A stretch of DNA of 60,600 nucleotides from JBATBW01 sp049662565 (GCA_049662565.1 JBATBW010000081.1:1-60600); one strand, 5' to 3'. Positions 27,463 to 36,809 are shown, numbered from the stretch's first letter. Notes: generated by a model from the sequence alone, not told the origin. Numbers and translations are program-made.

Positions 27463-27489
27463 AAGGCGATTATATCGCCTTTTATGTTT
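27461..27489 (+). terminator. Second near-identical terminator
   Basis: AAAAGGCGAT and ATCGCCTTTT pair around a TAT loop, followed by ATGTTTT. It differs from the tpiA terminator mainly in the loop. Confidence 0.85.
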
Positions 27490-27620
27490 TAATGAGGTAA
27501 ACACATGGATAATTTATTTCAAAATTATAAATATTAAGGATATTGATGTCTATAGATGGGTTAATTATAGGTCGTATATTATTTACTATATATTTTACTA
27601 AACTACTTATTTGCTAGTTG

Positions 27621-27629
27621 TGGTATTAT
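27621..27629 (+). promoter_or_regulatory. Extended -10 element for glyA
   Basis: TGGTATTAT (hexamer 27624-27629) lies 25 bases before the glyA start codon; no good -35 is seen at 17 bases. Confidence 0.5.
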
Positions 27630-27653
27630 ATAAATAAGATAGAGGTGACATTT

Positions 27654-28892
27654 ATGAATAGTTTGGATTATTTATTAAAATATGACAATGAATTAGGACT
27701 ATCGATGAAAAAAGAATTAGATCGTCAACAAAATAATTTGGAATTGATTGCGAGTGAAAATATTGCGTCAGTTGGAGTTTTGGCGGCTATGGGTAGTATA
27801 TTAACTAATAAGTATGCTGAAGGGTATAGTGGTAAACGATATTATGGAGGTTGTGAGTATGTTGATGAGGTGGAAGATCTAGCTATTTCTCGTGTTAAGA
27901 AGTTGTTTAAGGCGGAGGCTGCCAATGTCCAACCACATTCAGGGGCGCAGGCTAATTTGGCGGTTTATTTTGCTTTATTACAACCAAATGATACAGTATT
28001 GGGGATGAGTTTGGATGCTGGTGGTCATTTGACTCATGGTAGCAAGGTTAATTTGAGTGGGAAGTATTATAATTTTATTCCTTATGGTATTGATGATAAT
28101 ACGGGGTTAATTAATTATGATGAGGTAAGAAGTCTTGCGCTAGAATATCGACCAAAAATGATTGTGGCGGGTGCTAGTGCTTATCCGCGAAGTATTGATT
28201 TTGAGAAATTTAGAGAAATTGCGGATTTAGTTGGAGCTTACTTAATGGTGGATATGGCGCATATTGCTGGACTTGTGGCAGTGGGTTTACATCAATCTCC
28301 AGTGCCTTATGCGGATGTGGTGACAAGCACTACTCATAAGACGTTAAGAGGGCCACGTGGTGGGTTAATCCTTTGTAAAGAGGAGTTGCTGCCTAAAATT
28401 AATAAAGCGTTATTTCCCGGCACTCAAGGTGGTCCATTGATGCATATTATTGGTGCTAAGGCGGTTTGTTTTAAAGAAGCATTGGATGATAGTTTTAAAC
28501 TTTATCAACAACAAGTATTAAATAATGCGAAAGCTTTAGCAAAAGGCCTAATGGATTTAGGTATTAATTTAGTTTCGGGTGGTACTGATAATCATTTGAT
28601 GTTATTAGATTTACGTAATATGAATATTACGGGTAAAAAGCTAGAACATCGTTTGGATGCTGTACATATTACCGTTAATAAAAACGCTATTTCTAAAGAT
28701 CCACTAGGTCCAAATATCACTAGTGGTATAAGAATAGGTACTCCTGCTGTAACAACTAGAGGACTAAAAGAAGAAGATATGAGTGTTATTGCGAAACTTA
28801 TATATTTAGTTATTACGGATTTTGATAATCAAAAAGAATATATAATTAATGAAGTTAAAAAAATGACGGATAAGTATCCTATTTATCAATAA
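27654..28892 (+). CDS. glyA: Serine hydroxymethyltransferase
   Basis: GlyA converts serine and tetrahydrofolate to glycine and methylene-tetrahydrofolate with PLP. Visible motifs are ELIASENIAS, the tyrosine-rich NKYAEGYSGKRYYGG, DMAHIAGLVAVG, and the PLP lysine in VTSTTHKTLRGPRGG. The ATG 27654 follows AGAGGTGA; the product has 412 residues, the family norm. It is a single-gene unit ended by the hairpin at 28908. Confidence 0.97.
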   Translation: MNSLDYLLKYDNELGLSMKKELDRQQNNLELIASENIASVGVLAAMGSILTNKYAEGYSGKRYYGGCEYVDEVEDLAISRVKKLFKAEAANVQPHSGAQANLAVYFALLQPNDTVLGMSLDAGGHLTHGSKVNLSGKYYNFIPYGIDDNTGLINYDEVRSLALEYRPKMIVAGASAYPRSIDFEKFREIADLVGAYLMVDMAHIAGLVAVGLHQSPVPYADVVTSTTHKTLRGPRGGLILCKEELLPKINKALFPGTQGGPLMHIIGAKAVCFKEALDDSFKLYQQQVLNNAKALAKGLMDLGINLVSGGTDNHLMLLDLRNMNITGKKLEHRLDAVHITVNKNAISKDPLGPNITSGIRIGTPAVTTRGLKEEDMSVIAKLIYLVITDFDNQKEYIINEVKKMTDKYPIYQ

Positions 28893-28907
28893 GGAACCAC
28901 ATAAGCA

Positions 28908-28948
28908 AATAGATGACCAATTTGATAATTAGTCATCTATTTTTAATT
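28908..28948 (+). terminator. Terminator after glyA
   Basis: AAATAGATGAC and GTCATCTATTT form an 11-bp stem with a 14-base loop, followed by TTTTTAATT. Confidence 0.8.
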
Positions 28949-28982
28949 AAATATGATATAAAAAAAGTAGGTAGGTGCATTT

Positions 28983-29657
28983 ATGTTTAATATAGCTATT
29001 ATTGATGATGAAAAATTCTTTATTGAAGAAGTCTTTGAACTATTAAATAATCAAATTGATGATTGTCATATCGCTAGTTATGATAGTGCAAGCTCATTTT
29101 TGATGGCAAATCAAATATATGATTTAGCTGTTATTGATATTAATATGCCGAAAATGGATGGTATTGAATTGTCTAAAAGAATTAAAGATAATATTAAATA
29201 TATTATTTTTCTTACTACTAACGAACAAAGGATGCAAGATGCGTTTGATTATCATGTTATGGGGTATGTATTTAAAAAAGAGATGCATAATAAGTTGGTA
29301 GATTTGGTAAAAAGTATAATAAATAAAGAAAATAAGACAATTAATTTTACTATTGATCGTCTAGTGTTTCCTTTTAAAGAAGATGATATATACTATATTC
29401 AAAAAGAAGTGCGCAGATTTTATTTGTATACCCAAAAACAAGAATATATTGTTACGGAAAAAAGTTTAGAGAGTTTGCGATTAAGGTTGTCTAATGCTTT
29501 TTCTTTTATTAATCAATCATGTATTGTTAATATCGATCACATTGCTAGGCGAGATGATGATGTCATTATGTTAGATAATGGAGTTAAACTTTATATTAGT
29601 CGGCGCTTTAAAAAGAATTTTATAAAAGAATATTTTATAAGGGTGATGGAAAAATGA
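28983..29657 (+). CDS. LytTR-family response regulator (AgrA/LytR type)
   Basis: The 224-residue protein has a receiver domain with acidic pair DD (8-9), phospho-acceptor Asp52 (VIDINMPKMDG) and a lysine at FKKEMH, and a C-terminal LytTR DNA-binding domain from about residue 120 (LVFPFKEDDIYYIQKE, SFINQSCIVNIDHI, ISRRFKKNF). Such regulators bind pairs of short direct repeats and often control bacteriocin, virulence or cell-envelope genes. The stop overlaps the ATG of the kinase gene. No AgrD-like peptide gene is seen next to it. Confidence 0.9.
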   Translation: MFNIAIIDDEKFFIEEVFELLNNQIDDCHIASYDSASSFLMANQIYDLAVIDINMPKMDGIELSKRIKDNIKYIIFLTTNEQRMQDAFDYHVMGYVFKKEMHNKLVDLVKSIINKENKTINFTIDRLVFPFKEDDIYYIQKEVRRFYLYTQKQEYIVTEKSLESLRLRLSNAFSFINQSCIVNIDHIARRDDDVIMLDNGVKLYISRRFKKNFIKEYFIRVMEK

Positions 29658-30903
29658 ACTTGTTAGATTGTGGAGTGAATTATCTTCTGTTTTATGTTAG
29701 TTTTTTTTGGGTTTTTAAAAAAGTAAGAATCATTTTTTGTGGTTTTTCATTAGTTTGTTTTTGTTTGCCTTTTTAATTTTGATATTTAATATGATTACTA
29801 ATAATGTATTTTTAAAGAATTTGTTTATTACAATAATTACTTTTGTCTTTATTTATGAGTTGTTTGATGATAATTTTTATTATGAATTATCTTATTACTT
29901 GATTTGTTGTTGCTTGTTTTGGACTATTGTATTGTTTCAAAAATTGTTTTTATTTTTTATGGGTGTGAATAGTTCTATCATGTTAGTTTTTCATGTTGTT
30001 ATTTTGTTGGGGTTGTTTTATCTTGTTGGAAGATTTTTTAATAAAAATAAATATTTGATTGATGATAGTACTTATTTGGCTCTGCTATATAATTTTGGTT
30101 TTTTGCTTGTGTTGTTATGTATTGTTATAGATGTTATGGATTATATTAAAAAAGATTCTATTTTCATTGGTTTTGTTTTAATCATTGCTGTGTATATAAT
30201 GTATTCGTTGTTTAGTACATATCGATTGATTAATTTGATTCAAGTTAATTATAAAAAAAAGTATTTAGAAAAACTGATTAATGAATCGAAAAAACAAATA
30301 GAAAATATTGAAGATGAGAATCAGGCAGTTAGACATTTAAGGCATGATTTTCAAAATCATTTATTGATTATTAATAATTTAGTTTTAGATAATAATAATG
30401 AAGATGCTTTGAAATATTTAAAAAGTATTAGTCATCATTATCAATTTGATCAAAAACAAACTATTAGTGGTTTAGTTTATTTGGATACGGTATTAAATGC
30501 CAAAGAGAATCTATTTCCTTCAATTGAGTTTGTTTTCGATGTTGAGAGAAGTAGTGTTAATATTGATGAGTTTGATTTATGTACGGTTATTTTTAATTTA
30601 TTGGATAATGCGATTAAAGAAGTTGTTACTGATGATAAGCCAAAAATAATACTGGTCATTAAAAAGCATAATGATGATGTTCTGATAAATATGAGTAATT
30701 CTTATAAAAATTTAAATTCATCAAAGGTGGAAAATGGGTTACATGGGTTGGGGTTAAAAATTGTTGAAAGTGTTGTGAATAAGTATTCAGGTCATATGTC
30801 AATTGATATTAATGAGGATTTTAATGTTAATATTATTATGAAAGACTACCATTTAGACAATAATAATACCTATTTACACCATAATAGTGGGATAGTTATT
30901 TGA
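29654..30903 (+). CDS. AgrC/ComD-like GHKL sensor histidine kinase, apparent frameshift near the N-terminus
   Basis: The kinase core is complete: histidine box RHLRHDFQNHLL, N box NLLDNAIKEV and G box GLHGLGLKIVESV, the HPK10-like peptide-sensor type, preceded by about six hydrophobic segments. The natural start, ATG 29654 in an ATGA overlap with the regulator, lies in another frame and reads MNLLDCGVNYLL...KKVRIIF until about 29738. The kinase frame is open only from 29719. One extra T in the T run at 29733-29738 would join both into one membrane protein. Otherwise translation would have to start at TTG 29737, which has no good ribosome site. Either a real off-state mutation, slippage, or a sequencing error. 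Confidence 0.8.
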
Positions 30904-30953
30904 TTGTGGTATAGATACATTGACAAGTAAACTGGTTAAAGGGAGTTGATAAG

Positions 30954-31628
30954 GTGAATAAAAAGACAACATTAATTGTTTTAGGGGTGATTATTGGTAT
31001 TGGATTGGGTATTCATTTTATGGTGAAAATGTTGACCTCTAATTTCCCTTTGAAGTATGAAGATATATACAAATTATCAATTGATAATTTGAATATTGTG
31101 ATTAGAAAAGAAGTGGTTACAAAGGATGTGCAAATAGTAGTAAATGATAAAATTAATAATAGTAATAGTGTTAAGTTATCAACTATTGGTAAATACTTAG
31201 TTGTGACAAATGATGATTTATATTGCAATGATGATAAAGTAGAATATTTTAAGGGCACTTATCTTTATTTATTAGATAGTAATAAACAATATTATTTTGT
31301 GGGTGATTCTAAGATATATTATAAGAATAAATGGTATGATAAAGATATTAGTAAAGAACAAGTTGATAAGTTGTTTTTAGGGTTTAATGGAACATCAAGG
31401 TTTGAATTAAGCGATTTTGATACTATGGAATTTGTGTTTAAAGAAAGATATTATTATCCTGAAAGTGATAAACATATTGAAAATAAACTGATAGTAGAAT
31501 ACAAAGTTAATCAACAAGATGTTTATTTGAAAACATATTCATCTAGGGGTGATAATAATTATTGGATTTTAACAAGAGAACAATTTAGTAAATTTTGTGC
31601 AAATATTGAAAAGATAATTAGTGAATAA
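30954..31628 (+). CDS. Membrane-anchored protein of unknown function, paralog 1
   Basis: The 224-residue product has a basic start (MNKKTT), one N-terminal membrane helix (TLIVLGVIIGIGLGIHFMV) and an extracellular domain rich in Tyr, Asp and Lys. It is clearly paralogous to the next gene: shared xEDIYxxSxD after the helix, a central YVVDSDKxYY/YLLDSNKQYY segment, an acidic block with FxxxExxxxxLFxxF, a YRYRYY/KERYYY segment and the closing FxKFCxxIEKI. I accept the GTG at 30954, which follows GGGAG. I do not recognise a family. It follows the two-component system and may be its target or sensor accessory. Confidence 0.65.
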   Translation: MNKKTTLIVLGVIIGIGLGIHFMVKMLTSNFPLKYEDIYKLSIDNLNIVIRKEVVTKDVQIVVNDKINNSNSVKLSTIGKYLVVTNDDLYCNDDKVEYFKGTYLYLLDSNKQYYFVGDSKIYYKNKWYDKDISKEQVDKLFLGFNGTSRFELSDFDTMEFVFKERYYYPESDKHIENKLIVEYKVNQQDVYLKTYSSRGDNNYWILTREQFSKFCANIEKIISE

Positions 31629-31663
31629 AGAAACTTAAATATTATATATAACGAGGTGAAATA

Positions 31664-32377
31664 ATGGTTAAGAAGATTGCATTTATCGTTTTGGGTTTGT
31701 TTGTGGGTGTGATAATGGGGATATATCTTTTTATTTCTTTCAGTGAAACTAGGATGTTTCGTAATTTTGAAGATATTTATCAGTTTTCTTTTGATGGTCG
31801 TAATGTGGTGATTCAAAAAGATGTACGTGGTGAAGATATTGCTTTAAAGGTGGATGGTTCTTTAAGACCGACGGAAAGTTTTATTACTAAAGATCAAAAG
31901 TCTTATTTGTGTGTTGTGGGGTCACCTCTTTTGCATAATGGTGAAGAAGTTGTTGTTTATGATTCTAGTTTAATTGATGAAGGTATTTGGATTTATGTTG
32001 TGGATAGTGATAAAGAGTATTATCTTAATTATCCTAATGGTATATTGTATGATAAGAAGTATTATTCGTCTGTGGATTTTTCTAAAGAAGATGTGGATTT
32101 GTTGTTGAGTAGTTTTACTAAGGTTGCGGCTTTTGATATTAATAAATATCAGTTTATGGATTTTGTTTATCGTTATCGTTATTATGATCAAACATTGGAT
32201 ACTTTTTATGAAGAGGATACATCGATTGCTTATGAGATAAGAAATGATGGTGTATATATTGTTAGTAGGTATCATTATAAGAATAAACAAGAAGTTGTAA
32301 ATTATTATAAGATTAGTGAAAAAGAATTTAAAGTTTTTTGTTTGAAGGTTGAAGAAATGATTGGGTTGAAATCGTAA
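31664..32377 (+). CDS. Membrane-anchored protein of unknown function, paralog 2
   Basis: The 237-residue protein has the same plan as its upstream neighbour: MVKK, one membrane helix (IAFIVLGLFVGVIMGIYLFI) and an extracellular domain with FEDIYQFSFDG, YVVDSDKEYYLNY, FMDFVYRYRYY and the final FKVFCLKVEEM. An ACGAGGTG ribosome site precedes the ATG. The pair arose by tandem duplication and has since diverged strongly. Function unknown; no catalytic motif or cysteine pair conserved between the two is visible. Confidence 0.65.
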   Translation: MVKKIAFIVLGLFVGVIMGIYLFISFSETRMFRNFEDIYQFSFDGRNVVIQKDVRGEDIALKVDGSLRPTESFITKDQKSYLCVVGSPLLHNGEEVVVYDSSLIDEGIWIYVVDSDKEYYLNYPNGILYDKKYYSSVDFSKEDVDLLLSSFTKVAAFDINKYQFMDFVYRYRYYDQTLDTFYEEDTSIAYEIRNDGVYIVSRYHYKNKQEVVNYYKISEKEFKVFCLKVEEMIGLKS

Positions 32378-32430
32378 TTGATTAGTGTTAAAATATTGAC
32401 ATATGTCAAGTAAAGGTAGTAGTTATTAAA

Positions 32431-32588
32431 ATCTGATAGCGAGTTGATGGTTGGTGTAAATCAATAGATGATAATAATGAATTAGGTTACAATAGTTGAT
32501 ATCGTTATTTCGCGTTAAGGAAATTGGAGTGCATCGTTGATGAACTAAGGTGGTACCACGCTTTTGCGTCCTTAGATGCACTTTTTTT
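32431..32588 (+). ncRNA. T-box leader of leuS, probable UUA specifier
   Basis: The conserved T-box core AAGGTGGTACCACG is at 32546-32560. It is nested in a terminator: GTGCATC (32529-32535) pairs with GATGCAC (32575-32581) and CTAAGG with CCTTAG, followed by seven Ts. Uncharged tRNA-Leu would favour the antiterminator. Upstream stem I contains GAATTAGG, where TTA (32482-32484) sits at the usual specifier position; a tRNA-Leu with UAA anticodon is encoded at 53478. The stem I boundary is approximate. Confidence 0.9.
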
Positions 32589-32604
32589 ATTGGGAGGAAC
32601 TTTT

Positions 32605-34995
32605 ATGTATAATCATTTAGAAATTGAAAAGAAGTGGCAAGAATATTGGGATAAGCATCAGACTTTTAAGACGGATGTTTATGATTTTAGTAAGCCGAAG
32701 TTTTATGCTTTGGATATGTTTCCTTATCCTAGTGGTCAAGGATTGCATGTTGGTCATCCTGAAGGATATACGGCTAGTGATATTGTTTGTCGGATGAAAA
32801 GAATGCAAGGTTTTAATGTTTTACATCCAATGGGATTTGATTCTTTTGGTTTACCAGCGGAACAGTATGCGATTAATACGGGTAATCATCCAGAGAAGTT
32901 TACTTTAGAAAATATAAAGACTTTTAAAGAACAGTTGAGTATGATTGGTCTTTCTTTTGACTGGGATAAAGAAATTTCGACTTGTGATCCTAATTATTAT
33001 AAATGGACACAATGGATATTTAAGAATTTATATGCCGATGGTTTAGCTAAGTATGTCGATATGCCGGTTAATTGGTGTGAAGAATTAGGTACAGTGCTTG
33101 CTAATGATGAGATTATTGATGGTAAAAGTGAACGTGGTGGATATCCAGTTGTTAAAAAGAATATGAAGCAATGGGTAATTGATATTGTTAAGTATGCGGA
33201 TCGTTTAATTGATAATTTAGATAAGGTTGATTGGCCTAATTCGACAAAGGAAATGCAAAAGAATTGGATTGGTAAATCAATTGGTGCCAGTGTTGATTTT
33301 AAGGTTAATGGAAGTGAAGAGTATTTTACGGTATTTACTACGCGTTGTGATACTTTGTTTGGGGCTACTTATTGTGTTCTTGCACCTGAACATCCATTAG
33401 TTGATAAGATTACTACTTCTGATAAAAAGGATGAAGTAGCTGCTTATATTAAAGAGTGTGCAAGCAAAAGTGAAATTGAAAGAACGGCTAATAAAGAGAA
33501 GAGTGGAGTTTTTACAGGTGCTTATGCGATTAATCCAGTTAATGATAAATTGATTCCGATTTATATTAGTGATTATGTTTTAATTAGTTATGGTACGGGT
33601 AGTATTATGGCGGTTCCTGCTCATGATGAAAGAGATTATGCTTTTGCGAAGAAGTTTAATATTGATATTATTGAGGTTTTACAAGGTGGGGATATTAGTA
33701 AGGAAGCTTATACTCAAGATGGTCTTCATGTGAATAGTGGTTTTTTAAATGGTTTAAATAAAGAAGATGCCATTATTACGATGTTGGATTGGTTAGAAGA
33801 AAAGGGTATTGGTAAAAAGAAAATTAATTATAAATTAAGAGAGTGGATTTTTGCTCGTCAAAGATATTGGGGTGAACCGATTCCGGTTGTGCATTTAGAA
33901 GATGGTTCTACTTATGTTTTAAAAGATAGTGAGTTACCTTTGGTGTTGCCGACATTAGATGATTATAAACCGGCAAAGAGCGGGAGTAGTCCATTAGATA
34001 AAGCTAGTGATTGGGTTAATGTTACTATTGATGGAATAAAGGGTAAAAGAGAAACTAGTACTATGCCAGGGTCAGCTGGTAGTAGTTGGTATTATTTGCG
34101 TTATATTGATCCTAAAAATGAGAAGATGTTGGCTGATCCTAAATTATTAGAGCATTGGATGCCGGTGGATTTATATATTGGCGGTCCTGAACATGCGGTT
34201 GGTCATTTGTTATATGCGAGAATGTTTAATCAATATTTATTTGATAAGGGTATTGTGAAGTGTGAAGAACCGTTTAAGAAGTTAGTGCACCAAGGGATGA
34301 TCTTAGGGGCTAATGGTATTAAGATGGGTAAACGTTTCCCAGAATATATTGTGGATCCAAAAGTGATTGTGAAGAATTATGGTGGTGATACTTTACGGGT
34401 TTATGAAATGTTTATGGGGCCTTTAGAAGCCGATAAGCCGTGGAATGAACAATCGGTAGAAGGTAGTTATCGTTGGATTGATCGGGTATATCGTTTAGTG
34501 GAAAGTCGAACTAATTTTAGTGATGAAAATAGTGGTGAATTGGATTATAGTTATAACTATTTGATTAAGAAGGCTACTAGCGACATTGAGTCTTTGAATT
34601 TGAATACGGTTATTTCACAAATGATGATTTTTATTAATGACTGTTATAAGGCAAAGAGTATTTATGTGCCATATATTGAAGGATTTGTTCAGGTGTTCTC
34701 TTGTTTTGCTCCTTATGTGGGCGAAGAATTGTGGGAGATGTTAGGTCATAATGAAAGTATTGCTTATTATCCTTGGCCAACTTTTGATGAAAGCAAGTGT
34801 GTGCTTAGTGAAATTGAAATTGGGGTTCAAGTTAATGGTAAGATGCGTGGTAAGTTAGTTGTGGAAAAGGATATGCCAAAAGAAGAGTTGGAAAAATTGG
34901 CTCTAGAAATCCCTAATGTTATTGTAGCTATGGATAATAAACCGGTGCGTAAGTTAATTATTGTTCCTAATAAAATAGTGAATATTGTTGTTTAG
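32605..34995 (+). CDS. leuS: Leucyl-tRNA synthetase
   Basis: This class I synthetase charges tRNA-Leu. The 796-residue protein has the HIGH-type motif in PYPSGQGLHVGHPEGYTASD, a connective editing domain with GSIMAVPAHDERD, WIFARQRYWGEPIP, and a C-terminal anticodon domain. The catalytic KMSKS loop reads KMGKR (bases 34321-34335) and the following GNVVNP is FPEYIVDP, an unusual variant. ATG 32605 follows GGGAGG; the open frame extends upstream through the T-box but that part is leader RNA. Confidence 0.97.
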   Translation: MYNHLEIEKKWQEYWDKHQTFKTDVYDFSKPKFYALDMFPYPSGQGLHVGHPEGYTASDIVCRMKRMQGFNVLHPMGFDSFGLPAEQYAINTGNHPEKFTLENIKTFKEQLSMIGLSFDWDKEISTCDPNYYKWTQWIFKNLYADGLAKYVDMPVNWCEELGTVLANDEIIDGKSERGGYPVVKKNMKQWVIDIVKYADRLIDNLDKVDWPNSTKEMQKNWIGKSIGASVDFKVNGSEEYFTVFTTRCDTLFGATYCVLAPEHPLVDKITTSDKKDEVAAYIKECASKSEIERTANKEKSGVFTGAYAINPVNDKLIPIYISDYVLISYGTGSIMAVPAHDERDYAFAKKFNIDIIEVLQGGDISKEAYTQDGLHVNSGFLNGLNKEDAIITMLDWLEEKGIGKKKINYKLREWIFARQRYWGEPIPVVHLEDGSTYVLKDSELPLVLPTLDDYKPAKSGSSPLDKASDWVNVTIDGIKGKRETSTMPGSAGSSWYYLRYIDPKNEKMLADPKLLEHWMPVDLYIGGPEHAVGHLLYARMFNQYLFDKGIVKCEEPFKKLVHQGMILGANGIKMGKRFPEYIVDPKVIVKNYGGDTLRVYEMFMGPLEADKPWNEQSVEGSYRWIDRVYRLVESRTNFSDENSGELDYSYNYLIKKATSDIESLNLNTVISQMMIFINDCYKAKSIYVPYIEGFVQVFSCFAPYVGEELWEMLGHNESIAYYPWPTFDESKCVLSEIEIGVQVNGKMRGKLVVEKDMPKEELEKLALEIPNVIVAMDNKPVRKLIIVPNKIVNIVV

Positions 34996-35002
34996 TAAGG
35001 GT

Positions 35003-35040
35003 AAGGGTTAGGCATTTGTGCTTAACCTTTTGTCTTTTTG
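35003..35040 (+). terminator. Probable terminator after leuS
   Basis: AAGG-GTTAGG and CTTAACCTT form an imperfect stem with a short loop, followed by TTTGTCTTTTT. Confidence 0.55.
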
Positions 35041-35063
35041 GGGGTGTATTAGTTATTTAATAT

Positions 35064-35091
35064 TTGACTTTTTTGTGCTAAACTATATAAG
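35064..35091 (+). promoter_or_regulatory. Promoter before trmB
   Basis: TTGACT at 35064-35069 and TATAAG at 35086-35091 with a 16-base spacer; it would drive the trmB-murC block. Confidence 0.45.
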
Positions 35092-35103
35092 AGGTGATAT
35101 TAT

Positions 35104-35736
35104 ATGCGTATGCGTAAAAAACCTTATCGCGATACAGTTTTAAATGATAGAATAGATGTCATAGTTAAAGAACCACAATTGGTTAAAGGTTGTTGGAAAG
35201 AACTATTAGATAGTGATATATTGCATGTTGAAATCGGTAGTGGTAAAGGTGATTATTGGATTAAAATGAGTGAGTTATACCCTTCAGAAGGCTTTGTTGG
35301 TATTGAGAAGAACTTGGATGTGGCAGCTCGGGCTGTGAATAAGACTTCAGTTAATCAATTGCCAAAGAGTCGTTTTATTGCTTTAGATAGTAAGGATATT
35401 AGTTCTTGGTTTGATTTGGGTGAGATTGATGTGATTCATTTGAATTTTAGTGATCCTTGGCTAAAGAGTGGTTATAAAAAGAGAAGATTGACGCATAGTA
35501 ATTTTTTACAAATGTACTATGATTTGTTGAATGTTGATGGTCGTATTATTATGAAAACGGATAATAAAGATTTGTTTGAGTTTTCTTTATTAGAATTTGC
35601 GACGCAACCTTTTGAATTGGTGGATGTTAGCGTGGATTTTCGTCGCAAAGAAAATGATGATGTTATTAGTGAGTATGAACAAAAGTTTATGGATTTAGGA
35701 CAAGTTATTTATCGAGGAATTTGGAGGAAAAAATAA
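35104..35736 (+). CDS. trmB: tRNA (guanine-N7-)-methyltransferase
   Basis: TrmB makes m7G46 in tRNA from S-adenosylmethionine. The 210-residue product shows the SAM-binding VEIGSGKGDYW, GIEKNLDVAARA, and the family block HLNFSDPWLKSGYKKRRLTHSNFL (given here as NFSDPW and KKRRLTH). The common PKKRH loop is replaced by LKSGY. Its stop overlaps the ATG of the peptidase gene. In Bacillus subtilis trmB also lies upstream of the ytoP-ytpR-murC block. Confidence 0.95.
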   Translation: MRMRKKPYRDTVLNDRIDVIVKEPQLVKGCWKELLDSDILHVEIGSGKGDYWIKMSELYPSEGFVGIEKNLDVAARAVNKTSVNQLPKSRFIALDSKDISSWFDLGEIDVIHLNFSDPWLKSGYKKRRLTHSNFLQMYYDLLNVDGRIIMKTDNKDLFEFSLLEFATQPFELVDVSVDFRRKENDDVISEYEQKFMDLGQVIYRGIWRKK

Positions 35737-36809
35737 TGGATATAGCTTTAGCGAAAGAATTGACACAGGCTGTTGGTATTAGTGGCTGTGAAAAATATGT
35801 TAGTCGTATTTTAAAGAAATATTATGATGTTTTGACCGATGAAGTTGTTTATGATAATTTAGGTGGTATTTGTGCCATCAAACGTTGTGGTAAAGAAAAT
35901 GCGAAAAAGGTTTTAGTTGTCGCTCATATGGATGAAGTGGGAATGATCGTTAGTGATATTTGTGATAATGGTTGTTTGAAGTTTGAGATTATTGGTGGTA
36001 TTTGGAACCAAAATATGTTAGCTCAAAGAGTTTTGTTGCAAAATAGTGATGGCAAGATTTTTAAAGGTTGTATTGGTTCGATTGCTCCGCATTTGTTAAG
36101 TGAAGAAGTGCGTAATAAACCAATGGATCCTAAGAATATGTATATTGATTTGGGTTTTACTTGTAAACAAGAAGTTATTGATGCGGGTATCAGACATAAT
36201 GATCCGATGGTAATGGATGGTCCTTTTGAAGAGCTTAATAATGGTCAAAGAATTTTAGCGAAAGCTTTTGATGACCGTTATGGTTGTATCTTAGGTGTGG
36301 AATTACTAAGAGCGGTTAAAGACATACAATTAGATTTTGATTTATATGTAGCGGGTAGTGTTCAAGAAGAAGTGGGATTACGAGGTGCTAGTACGATGAC
36401 TCATTTAGTTAATCCGGATCTTGCGATTGTTTTGGATTGTTCTCCTGCCAATGATTATAGTACGGATAAGAATATTTTTGGGGTATTAGGTAAGGGTGTT
36501 TTAGTTCGTTTCTTTGATAGGGGGATGTTGCCTAATCGAACATTAATAAATTGGTATCAAGATTTAATGGATAAAGCAAATATCAAGAATCAGTATTATG
36601 TTAGTATGGGTGGTACTGATGCGGGAGTTATTCATAAGTCAAATGATGGTATTCCGACTTTAACTATGTGTTTGTGTGCTCGTAATATTCACTGCAGTGC
36701 TTCTATTATTGATATGAATGATTATAAGTGTGCTTATGATGCTTTATTATTGGTGATGAGAGAATTAAATGGTAATTTGATTGAGGATTTTAAACGTGAA
36801 AATCAGTAA
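35736..36809 (+). CDS. M42-family aminopeptidase (YtoP/FrvX-like)
   Basis: The 357-residue protein carries the metal-binding set of M42 glutamyl aminopeptidases: VVAHMDEVGMI, the bridging Asp in KAFDDRYG, the catalytic glutamates in VQEEVGLRGA, Asp in VLDCSP, and the C-terminal His in NIHCSASI. Such enzymes form dodecameric, dinuclear-metal aminopeptidases in the cytoplasm. ATG 35736 overlaps the trmB stop and has GGAGG eight bases upstream. Position matches ytoP of Bacillus subtilis. Confidence 0.93.
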   Translation: MDIALAKELTQAVGISGCEKYVSRILKKYYDVLTDEVVYDNLGGICAIKRCGKENAKKVLVVAHMDEVGMIVSDICDNGCLKFEIIGGIWNQNMLAQRVLLQNSDGKIFKGCIGSIAPHLLSEEVRNKPMDPKNMYIDLGFTCKQEVIDAGIRHNDPMVMDGPFEELNNGQRILAKAFDDRYGCILGVELLRAVKDIQLDFDLYVAGSVQEEVGLRGASTMTHLVNPDLAIVLDCSPANDYSTDKNIFGVLGKGVLVRFFDRGMLPNRTLINWYQDLMDKANIKNQYYVSMGGTDAGVIHKSNDGIPTLTMCLCARNIHCSASIIDMNDYKCAYDALLLVMRELNGNLIEDFKRENQ

